Origin: Symsagittifera roscoffensis | Lineage: Eukaryota > Xenacoelomorpha > Acoela > Convolutidae | Length of the DNA stretch: 62,000 nucleotides | Direction: 5' to 3' | Assembly (NCBI RefSeq): GCF_963678635.1 | Contig: NC_087063.1 | Coordinates: 16,740,449-16,802,448, forward strand | In this document: piece by piece, positions 33,701-45,520 of the stretch | Layout: each line of letters begins with the position of its first letter | Position numbering within the stretch: position 1 is the stretch's first letter | Position numbers and translations under genes: made by a program | Notes under the pieces: model-generated | Told to the model about the DNA's origin: nothing | Databases searched by the model: none | Seen by the model: only the letters and a program-made list of their open reading frames with translations

Positions 33701-36700
33701 TTTTTCCATATTTACAACTTCATGAAGTTTCGTTGAGTAGTTTTTGCTAAAGTTTTTGCAAAAGATTTTGAAAACATTCGAAAGCTTGTCATAAAAAAAA
33801 TAACAAACTCATTCCATCTTTTTTCATTATGCCTGATTTTGTCAAGCAGGAATTTTTTGGCCGTCTAAATTACACAAAATAAATTTATTCAACCAATGCA
33901 AGATCAGTCAAAAGCATTTAATCGAAAAAAAACTCATAAGAAATGTTCAAAATCACACTTGGTAAAATGACAGCTTTACAGAAGTTTCAAATGTAGTAAA
34001 CAAATAGAATCGAAACAAGGATAGCCGGTTACTGTGCAAGAAGCACAGAATGTTCTGAACATAGTCTTGAAAAGCACACACTTTTTTTTACTAGAGTCGT
34101 TTTTCTACGTGGTGTGATAAAAAGATCTGAACAAAAAAAACTAAAACTTCTGAAAAAAACTAAAAATAGGAATATTTGACAATTATAAAAAATAAGAAAA
34201 CTTCGCAACAGTGTTTGAAAAAAATACCAAAAAAAAATGCACAGAAAAAAAAATTATTATAATTTTTTTACTACAATTTTCAATGATCGGAACAATAAAA
34301 TCCATGCTTTACAAAGCAGGCCATTAAAATTTCGTACCACATAACACAAAAAAAACACGGAAAATAACTGTCGGAAACTAGGCTGAAAATCACGAATTCG
34401 AAAAAAATTTACTACGCGAAACTTACTCCACCTATTAAGTTCTAGATGAGGTAGTTTTGTTTCAAGGTTCAATAAATTGAGCATGTCTTGAAATTTAGCA
34501 TTCCTACAAAATTGACCATTCTGTGAACAAAACTTTTAAAAGGAATTCTAGTACCCGATTGCAATGCCCTTGTACCCGATTGCAGAGGTTTGAAATTACA
34601 TACTCTCAACACTTAAGATGACCTAGCATTGCTCCCTAGAAACCGCAAGTCACCATTTAAACTAATAAAACTTCAATGCAGTTTTTCTCGTCTTGATATC
34701 GTTTTTCAAACTTTCATTACTTATCAAGTCACAACTAAAAAATCAATAGCATTTTTTAGTTGCAGTATCTAATTTTTAGCAAAAAAATCATCCACAATGC
34801 CTAAATGAAACTCGCTGGTAACTTTATTTAAGCTAGCTAGCTAAAAAAACCTAAGTTTTGTATTTACAGACTCAAAACTTGTCACTTTGTAATTGACATT
34901 GCGTGTTAGGGGAAAAATTTATTGCGTGTTAGGGGAAAACTTTAAAATAAATATATCAAAAGTTTCAATGTTTTTTTTTGCTTTTTTGATTTCACCAAAG
35001 GCTGCATCAGAAAAATCAAACGGCAGCCCTAACATTTGGGACTTTGTCCTTGTCCTGATACGAGCAGCATAGTTCTAATTGCAACGAAATGTCTCCCTTC
35101 TCTAATCTCCAGTAATCTATAGTTCGCGCTTGACATTAAGATAAAAAGGCTAAATGATTTATCTTTTTTTTTGGGTTGTTCCAAAGGGAGTAAAAACTGT
35201 ATACTAGCAGAAGAAGTGTGGAACACACTTGATTGTGTGTGCATTTGGCTGTTGCAGCACTTGAATGCCGTTCCGCAGTCATTTCTCCCCCACTAAGCGA
35301 ATTGCGAACCCCTTCCCAGTACAAATTCCTATCCCCAACCTACCACCTCGCGTCTCTGCCTCCAATTCAAATCAGTACCCAAGTATTTTCTCTTGACAAG
35401 AATGAAATTAGCCTACGTTTCTTTAGACCTGTAAGTCTCTAAGCCGAATGTTACATCCTATAACAATGTAGTAGTTACTCCACACAAGAAGATGAAGTTA
35501 TTTCTTGATTCTATCATCAAATGAAACTTAAAATCCGATTTTTGAATTGAAATTTGTTCTATTTAGGCTAGCTAGGTTTTCGGTTTGTCGAGCTGATACC
35601 TTGAAATTAGAGATAAGCCAGTGTCTCTATCGTGACAGGAATGTCTAGATGAAGAGCTATTCTAATCACAAATTTCCTCTCCATCTTACGCATAGGACTA
35701 TATATACCAAAATTCCACCTAACCCAACACTAATCATGGCCCAAACAAACCAAACGGACAAATTGGCAGACCCATAAACAGACGCCAATCAAGTCGAAAT
35801 CTGCTTATGATGCTACTGCATCATTCTGAAATTCTGAAATTCAGACCAAAATTTTATTTAAGAAAAAAACACTTTTTTTCAGAAACGTTTGGTTACATCC
35901 TGTTTTTAGGCTGGAATTTATTCCTAGTTATATCGAAAAACACGTTTAACATCGGAAGATAATCTATTTTTTGTAACCAGTTAAAGATTTTTCCGATAGG
36001 TTGGAACATTTGATCCAATTGCATTTTCCCCCTGAGTAATATAACACGCGCAGTTTCTCTTTTTTTCAACTAGCAGAGAACAACATCAAAACTAGCACAG
36101 GCGGCGACTGCTTTTCATTTGGGCAACTATCCCATTCCCAACTTTTCCCTGTTTTTTCATTCTCTACTGTTTTAATATTGTTTCACAGGCCGTGTCACAA
36201 AAAGGCACCTAAGTACTAACCGTTCTTAGCAGTGCTTCACTTCTAAATGTAAAGAGCATTGGACCGCACTTAAAATTAGTGCAAGCGAGAGAAAGAGAGA
36301 GGGCTGAGATTCAATCTCTAATCTGCACATAGCCTCTTACCAAGTAGAAGCATGAACGAAATTCGATCTACTTTACCAAGCAATGTTCCTGAAATTTAGC
36401 TGCCAGCAAAATTACCAACTTTACTTATCCGCCAAATACTGTTACGGCTTGTTTTAGAGCTCCCTTGGAATAAAGAGTCCGACATTTACCTTTTATCAAG
36501 TTCTACCTAAGTATTTCTGAGTATTTTGCGTCGAAATTCAACAAATAAGCATCCAATATTTATAGATTTTTAGAATTTTCCAATATTAAGAAGATTTTTT
36601 TTCGACCTCAAAAAATTTCCATCTTATATGGCACTGATATTGAAAGCAATTTTTTATTTCACAAAAAAGCAACAAAAATAGAGTACCGTTTTTAATCCTT

Positions 36701-36828
36701 GCAATTGGTATAAAAACTTTCATTTTAAAAGATATATTTATATATATTCGCTATTGCGTATACATTTCATTTTCAACCATTTTTGTTATTATAATTGTTT
36801 GCACCATTTAAAACTAACATTGTTTCAG
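33701..36828. other. Non-coding upstream region of the large gene
   Basis: Contains AGTACCCGATTGCA, a recurring short module, near 34552 and 34572, and a fragment of a family A 3' end (CCTGATACGAGCAG) near 35055. A GA-rich stretch with GAGAGAAAGAGAGAGGGC lies near 36289. The promoter and first exon of the downstream gene may lie here, but I cannot place them. The small open frame at 35233-35442 is not supported. Confidence 0.4.
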
Positions 36829-36986
36829 AGCTTGCCTGGAGTCACAACGGATAGTTTGCATTCATACAAGTGAACTGTTGGTTTAAATCTGCGATGGAAC
36901 TGCAAAATTTATCCAGTGATTTTACGAGAAGACGCTAGACTTTTATAGCTGTTGTTTATTTTCGTTTTGTCGTCCTTTATTTGTTG
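36829..36986 (+). other. 5' UTR exon of the large gene
   Basis: The acceptor ACTAACATTGTTTCAG ends at 36828, with a branch-like CTAAC nine bases before the AG. The leader then runs to the first in-frame ATG at 36987. An in-frame TAG at 36936 rules out a longer coding start in this frame. The acceptor could receive an upstream UTR exon or, in a trans-splicing animal, a spliced leader; the sequence cannot tell these apart. Confidence 0.6.
36894..36938 (+). promoter_or_regulatory. Upstream ORF in the leader
   Basis: ATG at 36894 opens a 14-codon frame (MELQNLSSDFTRRR) ending in TAG at 36936-36938, in the same frame as the main start 48 nt further on. If the leader starts upstream of it, ribosomes would meet it first, so it could restrain translation of the main frame. 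Confidence 0.5.
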
Positions 36987-38430
36987 ATGGCCAGCAGTAG
37001 CGGGGGTGCCCACTCGAGTAACGAATACACAGCTTCTGTAGAGCACGATTTCTCAACTGGGGGCAGTTTATCGCCACAGGCGGCGTCCGTTATTATCACC
37101 GAAACCGCTTCCAGTACCCAGATCCAGGTCTCGACTCCACTTGAAACACGCACGGCATCCTTGGTTGTCAATCAGAACACTCAAATCAATTCTTGCAACG
37201 CCTCGACATCAGAATCCCAAACATCGGCAAGAATCTCGGCCACTCAGTCCTTAAACAATCCCGATTTTTCAGTGGATTCCTTGCAAATTTTCGTTGCACC
37301 TAGAAGCTCATCCACTGATTTTAGTCAATCTGCGCCCGGTGACAATCCAGAACTTCATGATAATCCCCCATCTGTTAGTCTAAAGTGGTCCAGCTTAATG
37401 AACAGATACCAAGAACTTTCGTCTGAAATTGGTTACACGGAGGATATGGAAGCGAAATGCGAACAACAGTTAGCTTCAATTCGCGCAAGAAAAACTCTTC
37501 TAAAAGAAGTTCAACAAGAAACGGAATCTATGCTAAACGATGGACCCCAGAGTGTATCTAATCACAACTCCGATCAGAAAGTCACTGGGACAAATAAAAG
37601 TTCAACGCTTCCTCACGACTCCAGAAGTGCACTTTCAAGTCCTGGAATGAGTAGCAAATCCAGGTCATCCACTATGTCCGCTTTGCCTCCTGGATTCGAG
37701 GGTTCCAGCATCCCACTTCAGCCCAAAGCAGCACCGGCTTTTCAATTCAGCCCTGGTCCAATTTACCACGACCCTCTTGACTACTTAGGACGAACGGGTG
37801 CACCTTTTTTCTTTCCCAACATGTCATCGTATTTAGACACGAAAGTTTTTAAAGAAGGTCAGCTCATAACAGTCAGCAGTGAATCATCAGAAGAAAGTCT
37901 AGATGACGCAACTGCATTGGAAGAACTGACGCCATATTTTGGAGTATCGGATCTGAGTAAAAGTCTGGACATCTCTGAGACTACCGACGCTCCAAGTTCG
38001 GTTCAAATGACAGACGACTATCAGGAAGTCTTCGGCGATCCGAGAAACGACGATCTTGTTCAGGAAGCTTCGTCTGATGTTTCTGCATTGATGCAACGAT
38101 TTCTCAAATTCTCCGAAATGCATCAAAATGAGCCGTTGGATAACTTAACAATTGATGTCAATAACGATGAAAAAGTTGTCGATAAAACACTACAATCGGT
38201 AGCTCAGACAAATCTCGGCGAGAATAGCCGAACGCTGCCGAATGATTGTGTTTCCTTGGATCCTGTGGATGATAGACGGCTTCAGAAGCTCGAGTCGCAG
38301 ACTACGACTACTGGGGACGACAACGCGGTCGGCAGCAGCGGCGGTGATTCAGCTAGTGACGTCGAGAGTCTCAAATCAGAGATATATGTGCTCAGATCAA
38401 AAATGCAGAAATTAGTTAATTATACTCCTG
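36987..38430 (+). CDS. Large coiled-coil protein gene, coding exon 1
   Basis: First coding exon, residues 1-481 plus one base. ATG at 36987 is the first in-frame Met after a stop at 36936. The protein opens with a long Ser/Thr-rich disordered stretch and then a coiled coil at about 131-185 (from SLKWSSLMNRYQEL on). A Pro/aromatic patch around 245-285 (AFQFSPGPIYHDPL, GAPFFFPNM) is followed by acidic Ser-rich sequence and a second short coil at 459-478 (VESLKSEIYVLRSKMQKL). The donor is CCTG then GTGAGA at 38431; the exon ends in phase 1. This is the start of an eleven-exon model with 1,585 codons in the window. No enzymatic domain is visible. The order of its short coils recalls centriolar satellite protein PCM1, a weak resemblance only. 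Confidence 0.88.
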
Positions 38431-38713
38431 GTGAGAATTCCATACCATGTTTGATGCACAACTTTTCAAATGAACTTATGAAAGGATTTTGAATTTCTAA
38501 TGTGTTTTTTTTTCAATGAAACTTTACGCTAGGATTTGGGTAATTGCGACGGTGTTTGGGCAGTTTTATGGCTAACTTAAGCGAGTCTTGTCGAAATTTT
38601 TTGGTCTGTTTTGTCATTATTTTTCGCTCTGCTGACAGTTTTTGATGTGAAAACATGACCGCAAAATAATCAAATGTCGTCTACGTTCAAACGGCCTAAT
38701 ATGTTATTTTTAG

Positions 38714-38958
38714 AACATGCCAACAAAAAAGCATATCGAAGCAAGATCACAGAAGTGCAGAAACAGCTGAAGTGTCTAGAGGAGATGATTTCACATTGCT
38801 CCTCCCCCTCACACGTGTCTGCCTCCGCTCCCCCGAAACCACTACCCAGGGCTCCGCTCTCTCTCCCAGAAAACAACAGCGCCAACAACATCGACACAAA
38901 CAACAGCAAGGGCAAAAGAAACAACAATAATAATAACCGACAGTCAGTCTCAAAAGAG
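38714..38958 (+). CDS. Large coiled-coil protein gene, coding exon 2
   Basis: The acceptor ATGTTATTTTTAG ends at 38713 and the donor is GAG then GTGAGT at 38959. Two leading bases complete the phase-1 codon of exon 1; the exon leaves in phase 0. Residues 482-563: a coil (SKITEVQKQLKCLEEM, about 491-506), then a Pro-rich part and an Asn-rich part with six consecutive Asn. The coil is the segment most like PCM1's second N-terminal coil (K-x-x-L-N-E-V-R-K-R-L), which I regard as suggestive only. Confidence 0.87.
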
Positions 38959-40100
38959 GTGAGTAATTTAGCGTATTTTTGAAGAAAAAAAAAGTAAAAA
39001 AACTCGAAAAAATTCGTTACTATTAAAATATCTAAACATGCATACATAAATGAGTCATTTGATAGCTTTTTCTGCAAAACTAAAGGTCAGTCCAAAATGG
39101 GTGAAAACTTTCAGCTTAGTAAAACATGGAACGCTTTGTCGTTGTCAAGGTCATTGGTAAGCAATTTGGACATTAGTAGTTTTCGATTGGACTGGTCCCA
39201 GAATTAAATCCAAAATAAGCTGCAAGTGACTGTCATATAATTGTGTATTTAATGATAATCTAACAAAGCTAAAAATACTCTAAGTATAAACCTGTCACTT
39301 AAATCAGATTCCAAAGTTGCCCTCCTTTCTCAGTGGCCCACTGCAAAGTTGCCCTCCTTTCTCAGTGGCCCACTGTCTCCGGGGCTAAAACGCAGGTTTA
39401 TTACCTAATTGAATAACAGCCGTATCGCAGCATGTCGCCATGTCTGAACATGGGGTACATTTGATGGCGGACTTATTAGGCTATTTACAGACGATAACAG
39501 TTGGTCTGGCTTCAAACGCCACAAGACATATCTACGAGATAAGCTAATTAAAAAACAAATCACTTTGAATCAAACTGCTGCACTGACTTTGAATACACCT
39601 ACAAAAATTAACGCATCGTTTTTTGATTTAACTAACTTTGAACTTAAAAAAATCACATCCTATTTAATTTTCTTTCACATCCAGAAAAAAAAACATTATT
39701 TTTAGCGGTCAAATGTTAACTAGGCTTAATTATGACATCATATTCAATTAAGTGCGTCAAAGATGTTTCTCATAGATTTTAAACAAACACTAGGATTTGC
39801 AAATTTTCAGACTGCTGAGTTTTGAAGGCCTACTCAAATAACTTTTAAAGAGCAAACACAGCCGGCTACTGTGCAGTCATAGGAACACATGTACCTCCGC
39901 AAAAGAGCAGTCTAAAACAAAACAATATCTTCCCTGTTTTTACAATAGAATGAACCTAACTGTATTAGGCGAATGCCTAAGAAAAATAGTTCAACCAAAA
40001 TTCATGTCACTTGGGAATAATATCCCAGACGCGTTCTTAAGCATTGTGCAGAGTAATTTTAAACTATTAAGGCGGAGTGATTAACTAACCAATTTTTTTT
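38959..40100. other. Intron 2, first part
   Basis: Includes a 32-bp unit repeated twice at 39312-39375 (CAAAGTTGCCCTCCTTTCTC, then AGTGGCCCACTG). An AGCCGGCTACTGTGCA phrase near 39861 resembles one near 34025. Otherwise nothing recognised. Confidence 0.5.
39312..39375. repeat. 32-bp perfect tandem duplication
   Basis: Two identical 32-bp units in direct orientation, CAAAGTTGCCCTCCTTTCTC followed by AGTGGCCCACTG, the second starting at 39344. Confidence 0.95.
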
Positions 40101-40618
40101 GTTCCGACTTTCGATACGAAAGTAACGGAATATTTGTGCTCGGGGTGCGTTTTTCTTCAGACAAATTTCAACTTTTTAACTAAACATTTGGAATTTTTTT
40201 AATCATTCGAAAGGTATTATTTCCTTGAGCTTAAATTTGAAAAGATATTTCACCTGAGATCATTTTTTGTTAAGTTATGGGGGTTTAAAGATTGCCATTT
40301 TGACCAATTTGGGACAATTAACGCGCGATATATTTCGCGCTATTAACGCGTAAGCAGAGATTTAATCCGTCTTAGAAATCGTTCCGAATTGGTTTAAGGA
40401 AGCCTATATGCCATAATTGAGTTGTTAATAGGAGCAAAACCTCTCACTTTGTTTTTAAAATGGCGTGTGGGGGGATGTTTTTACAAAAAATCTCAAAGTT
40501 TTTTAAGAAAACTTTAATTTTATTTTAATACATTTATTTTTCATGTTATTATTCATGTTATTATTATTAAGAGGCAGTCGGAACATTAAGGGTTTTGCCT
40601 GATACAAGCAGTCTTGTT
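40101..40618 (+). mobile_element. Family A repeat, full-length solitary copy (plus)
   Basis: Best isolated copy for defining the ends. It is flanked by a T run on the left (to 40100) and TTACTTAAAG on the right. The 5' end GTTCCGACTTTCGATACGAA has AGTCGGAAC at 40576-40584 as inverted partner. This is followed by a decayed stem-loop (AAGGGTTTTGCCT) and GATACAAGCAGTCTTGTT. Length about 518 bp. It is intronic in the large gene. Confidence 0.87.
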
Positions 40619-41665
40619 TACTTAAAGCAACAAATGTCTCAAGTTTACCGAGCGTTAAAAAATACAAAAAAGTTACTTTTCAATGCAAGTTTTTTCAATA
40701 TATTTGAATACTTTTCGAAATATGCCTTTAGATAAGTATGTAACGCGTATTTTGCATAGTTTGAATATTTCTATAGATAAAAAAGATTCGAACTTTTGGT
40801 CATGTTTAGGAAAAATGACCACCTTAACAATAAACTAGCGGCTCTTTAAAATCATATTTTGATTTTTTTGAAGTCCGAAAAATAAACGTCACTTTCAAAC
40901 TTTGATAATAAAAAACTAAAAAATTCGCTCGTTAGTTTAAATTAAACAAAACAAATTTGATCAGCCTTCGATTCTGAATCGTGTATGCCATTTTAAACTA
41001 AATGCTATCACAAAACCTTAGTCAAATTTGTCATAATATTTTGGATGTTATAATTTTTTTTTATAAAATACAGTTTTTTTTTCGAAACGCTTGCTTTTTA
41101 AGTTATCAGTTCTTTATCCTTAAACAGTTCAACTTTGTGCAACTAATAAGTTTGCTCCCATGATTTTAGCACGAATGTTTTGTGAGGCGAGCAGCAATGC
41201 TTTGTGTTCCAAGGCTATTTTATTTAACCAAAAACAGGAACATTTTTCGGAATATGTTCAGAACGGAGGAAGGAACTTGGCCGAATCAAAATTGATAAAT
41301 CTAGGCTTGTTTTGGAGGCTTCAAATAGCTAGCATAATTTAACTAGCTTAAGGGGTATTCTTATTGAGGAAACATCCTCGCAGACAAGACAAGGTTTTTG
41401 ATATTATGGCATTAGATTGATATTTTGGAAGATAATGAGCTTGACTTACTTTTTGACCCGCGGAAAAACCGACGGAGAAAAAAAAGACCAAATAACTTGG
41501 TTCGGTGTTAAAAAACGGCTAAATAGTTATGAGTAATTTTGCGCTAACTATCGAAAATTGTCAACAAACGAACTGTTCCAGCAAAACTCCAAAAACAACT
41601 ACTCTGGTCCATTTACAGGATTATCATACGCTGTTTTTTTGCCTAAATTTTGTCTAACTATCTGG
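40619..41665. other. Intron 2, unassigned stretch
   Basis: AT-rich, with no exon of phase 0-0 that could join exons 2 and 3, and no transposon ends. Confidence 0.4.
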
Positions 41666-42083
41666 CAGGCGCGGATCTAAAATTTTCTCTAGGGGGCGGA
41701 CTTTCAAAAAAAAATTGAACATTTTGTCGACCTTTTTTTTAGGTCGACCAAATTGATTTTCTGAGCTCTCCCAAATCACTATAAAGACCCCATTTCAACC
41801 AACTTTTCTGCACCGCAGGCAAATTTGTCAAAAAAAAAAACAGGCCAAGAAAGGCTTTTTCAAGCACTTTTTGGAAAATATTAACCAAAAAAAATTTTTT
41901 CGGCTCGCGCTCCCCCCTCAAAATTAGTATATATTGGCGCCAAAGGCGCCTTTAGAAAATTTTTAGGGTCAGTCAGCCAAAAATGGATATCTCAAATAGT
42001 ACAAAGGGGGGACCCTTTGGGTCGGCAGGAAGTCGAATCCCGGAGGTCGAATCCCTGAGGTCGAATCCCCAAATCCGCTACTG
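41666..42083 (+). mobile_element. hAT-type MITE, family B, with perfect 8-bp TSD
   Basis: Terminal inverted repeats CAGGCGCGGATCTAAA and (right end) CCAAATCCGCTACTG. The flanks are CTATCTGG at 41658-41665 and again at 42084-42091, a perfect 8-bp duplication, which is diagnostic of hAT-like insertion. Length 418 bp, no transposase. An internal hairpin GTCGACCT-T-run-AGGTCGAC lies near 41727-41750. Near the right end GGTCGAATCCC occurs as a short tandem repeat. Confidence 0.9.
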
Positions 42084-44119
42084 CTATCTGGTATAAGCGT
42101 TCAAGACGTTATAATGCCGGTAACCTCTTACCAATACGAGCATTTTTTGGCACCGAATAAAGTCTCTTTGAATTTTTGTCTGACGTTTTTTTGCGGCATG
42201 AAGAGCAGGTCAAGCCCATGAGCTTCCCAAGGAACCAATTTGAGCCAAAAAATGAAAAACTCTTGTGTTGTTTGCAAGAACATCTCTGAAACTAGTTTTG
42301 ATATTCAGGCTTTTTACGCTTTCGAAATAAGTTTCTCAAATTTTGATCCGACTAGCTACTTCACATAGATTTAAAGTCAAAATTTCTCGATTTGTCAAAA
42401 CTTCGAACCTATATCTTAAATAGTTGCCTAGAAAACGACAAACAATTGAAGTAAAAATTCAATCATTTGCTTGTTGAAATCAAAAAATTGCAACCTTTGT
42501 GTACCGTGACATCAGCAGCCTGCCATAAAAAATGTGATATGTGGCATCATTAGTTAAATCGGGCAACCGGTAATTTTCAACTTGGAAAGAAGAAAAATTT
42601 GCAATGGTAATTTCGATTAAACCTGTTGCAATGACAGGTTCTTGTTTTGTTCCCTAGTTACCGTTTCTACAGAATTTCACAAAATATATAATGAACCAAA
42701 CAGACTTTTCAGACACCTTTTAATCCAAAAAAAATCGGATTCAGACAAACTATCTTAACGAATGAAGATCGTTTTTCGTGAAACTCTGGTCCCAGTTGAT
42801 TTCATAATCTCTATTCAAATCTCTCACTATTCTTTCTAACAAGCACAAGTTAATTCTTTAAAAGCATTACTTAAGTTGTCCATAAATCTCATAACGCCTT
42901 TACCTTAAATAACTTTGGCCTTGAAGAATTTATACCACTATTTTCGTAATCCAATTGAAATTTGTCAAAAATCGCCTCGCAAACAAAATTACACATGACT
43001 AGAACGACAGCTCTCGAAAATAATTTGGTTAAGATCTTTTGTTTTTATCAAAGCCGAACCTTGATGGGTGTCAAAGAGCATTTGAAGAGATTCAAAAATA
43101 GATTTGCCTTCCTTTTCCTTTTATCACACAGGGTTTTGCAGATTTCGAATTCTTCCCGATGCTTTTATTTGTATTCATGGGCTTATCTAATGTTCCTCCT
43201 AAGAGACCCAAATTTGCAAAATTCTAATTTCAGGACTGAAATAAGCTCCCTGCTAAACAAATGAACATATAGCTGAAAGCAGATTAAAAATATACCTAGT
43301 GCAGTTTTTGTGTCTATTTCGCATGAGGCTTCTCACTTAAAAGGGTAAAAACAAAGCAGTAAAATGTTCTATGTGGATTTAGGATGCTATAAAGCAGGAA
43401 ACTGTAATCAATTTTAAGAGGGATAGAGCCTCACATAAATATGTCCCTAGTTACACGTTCAAATGCTCCTTTCCTAACCACTGGGTCTTTGAAGCATCGC
43501 GGGCTAATGGCTTTTACGACCATAGCCTTCTTAAGCTTTATAAACGAAAGAGTGAAATGATCAAATTAAAAACAGTTCGCATTGATGTTTTTACTTTTAC
43601 TTATAGACCGTGACAACACGAAAACACCATGAGCATTGTGGCGTGGAAAACGAAACCGTTTTCTGTTCGATTAAAAGCCACTAAAAATTTCTCTAATTAA
43701 ATTGATAGTAATTGACAAAAATAGGCATTTGATTTGAAGGCAACTGTAATATTAAACCCAACATTTAAGTGTTTCAATCTAGAACAAGCTGTGGTATGCT
43801 AAGCTATACTTGAAGAATGAAAAACAAAATACTCAATTTCATGTCCTCTCTTGGCTATATTACTTTTTAAAAAAACGAGAATAACAGAACATTTTTTTTT
43901 TTTTTTACATATTATTTGTTGAAATTCGAATCAAGACTGAGAGTGCTGAATATGATACTAAACTCGGTTATTTATGAGCGCCCGTTCTTTGAGGTAAAGG
44001 AAAAACAGAAAAAAAACATCTCAGGCTATTACCCTTGAGAGAGGTCGGAACTAAAAGAAAAAGCATGCTGTACGTTGAATATTCCATTGAAAAAGTGTTG
44101 CAAGTAGAAATCAAAAACA
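42084..44119. other. Intron 2, unassigned stretch
   Basis: No supported exon, RNA gene or repeat ends. The open frame of 100 codons at 42962-43264 lacks splice context. Confidence 0.4.
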
Positions 44120-44470
44120 AACAAGGCTTCTCGTATCAAGGGGTAGCTCTGAATGTTCTGACTGCCTTTTAAGGTCTATGGAGCAGTCATAACCTGAAAA
44201 AAATAAAATTTAATAAAATAAAACAATTTTTTTTTATTTCAGTTTTTTTGTGAAAATCCTCCCACCACACGCCATATTAAGTACGAAGTGATAGATTTCG
44301 CTCCAATTAACAAATCAATTGTGGCAAATAAGCTTCCCGCAACCAATTGGGAAGGATTTCTGGGACGGATTAAATCTCCGCTTACGCGTTAATAGCGCGA
44401 AATATATCGCGCGTTAATAGTCCCGAATTGGCCAACATGGCAATCTTTGAACTATTTTCGAAAAAAAAAT
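44120..44470 (-). mobile_element. Family A repeat, right-hand part (minus)
   Basis: In minus orientation it ends with TTAAAAGGCAGTCAGAACAT, a degraded stem-loop and GATACGAGAAGCCTTGTT. It includes the TGGCGTGTGGTGGG run, AACGCGTAAGCGGAGATTTA and CGCGCGATATATTTCGCGC. The left part is missing, and a plus-oriented fragment follows immediately, giving a head-to-head arrangement. Confidence 0.8.
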
Positions 44471-44760
44471 CGGAATAATTCTGATCGGGGTGGGTTTCTT
44501 CAGACAAACTTCCACAATTTAAATAGCAATTTTTGACTGATTTTTTTTTGTATCATTCGTAAAATATTGTTGTTCTGAGCACAAATATAAAAAGTCATTT
44601 TACCTGTGATATTTTTTTGTTAAGTTATGGGGATTCAAAGATTGCCAATTTGGGAAAATTAACGCGCAATATTTTTCGTGTCTTTAACGCGTAAGCGTAA
44701 GCTAATCTGACTTAGAAATTGTTCCAAAATAAATAGAGGCGTGCCATTTAGTCTATTCAT
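44455..44760 (+). mobile_element. Family A repeat, left-hand part, diverged (plus)
   Basis: GATCGGGGTGGGTTTCTTCA, GTTGTTCTGAGCACAAATAT, TTATGGGGATTCAAAG and AATTAACGCGCAATATTTTTC identify it. It stops before the G-run. It lies back to back with the minus copy. Confidence 0.75.
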
Positions 44761-45339
44761 TAGTTTGAAGTGAACACTACTCCATCGACCAAAAAAAAGG
44801 CAGTGACCGGGTTGTAGCAGAAATTGGGTCACTGTGTAATTTCAGAAAGCACAAGTCATACTTTTCTCGTCTACTAACGTATCGACAATACTAAATAGCT
44901 CGCCTTAAATTAAGTTCTGAATAATTTACAAGCTGGATTAGTTCGCTTAAGAGATCTTTTAGTATGGATGAAAAAAAATTCAGCTAGAGCCACAAAAATC
45001 AAAAGTAACTGAAGCACAATAACTTCTGTCACTTTTTTCTAAAAATTGCAATAGCCTGTATTTTATGCTTAGCATCAATTGTACGTTAGCACTGGTTATG
45101 TGCATATACTGCAACAAACTGACGAAGTAATTGAACCCAAAAATGCATATTCTGCTTTAGTGCCGTATTCGGAGACGATAAGTAATTAGCGTTAAATATT
45201 AATGTAAAGGGTCATTAGTGAAGATAGAAAAATGATTACTGTGGGATGTGAAAATTTTTCAAAAAAAACTTTCGAAAACTTCGGCAACTTTTTAAAACCA
45301 ACTAACTCCGTTTTCGATCACTTTTAGAAGAGTTTAACC
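44761..45339. other. Intron 2, unassigned stretch
   Basis: Nothing supported. Confidence 0.4.
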
Positions 45340-45520
45340 ACTAATCAGGTTTTTTGGTGCACGCTTCTCTCTCAGAATTAACATACTATGGCACTAAAGA
45401 TGCCTGAAGAACAATTTTAGGATTGGTTGGCCAAAAATAAATGCCATAAAACAGTATCACAGGCGTGGAAGCTTTGAGTGGCGAGGTCGACCTGGGCGTC
45501 TGCATAAATCCTCCCTGGTC
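45340..45520 (+). mobile_element. Family B fragment, diverged
   Basis: CTATGGCACTAAAGATGCCT, AACAATTTTAGGATTGGTTG and GCCAAAAATAAATGCC align with the central-right part of family B. No termini or target duplication. Confidence 0.55.
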
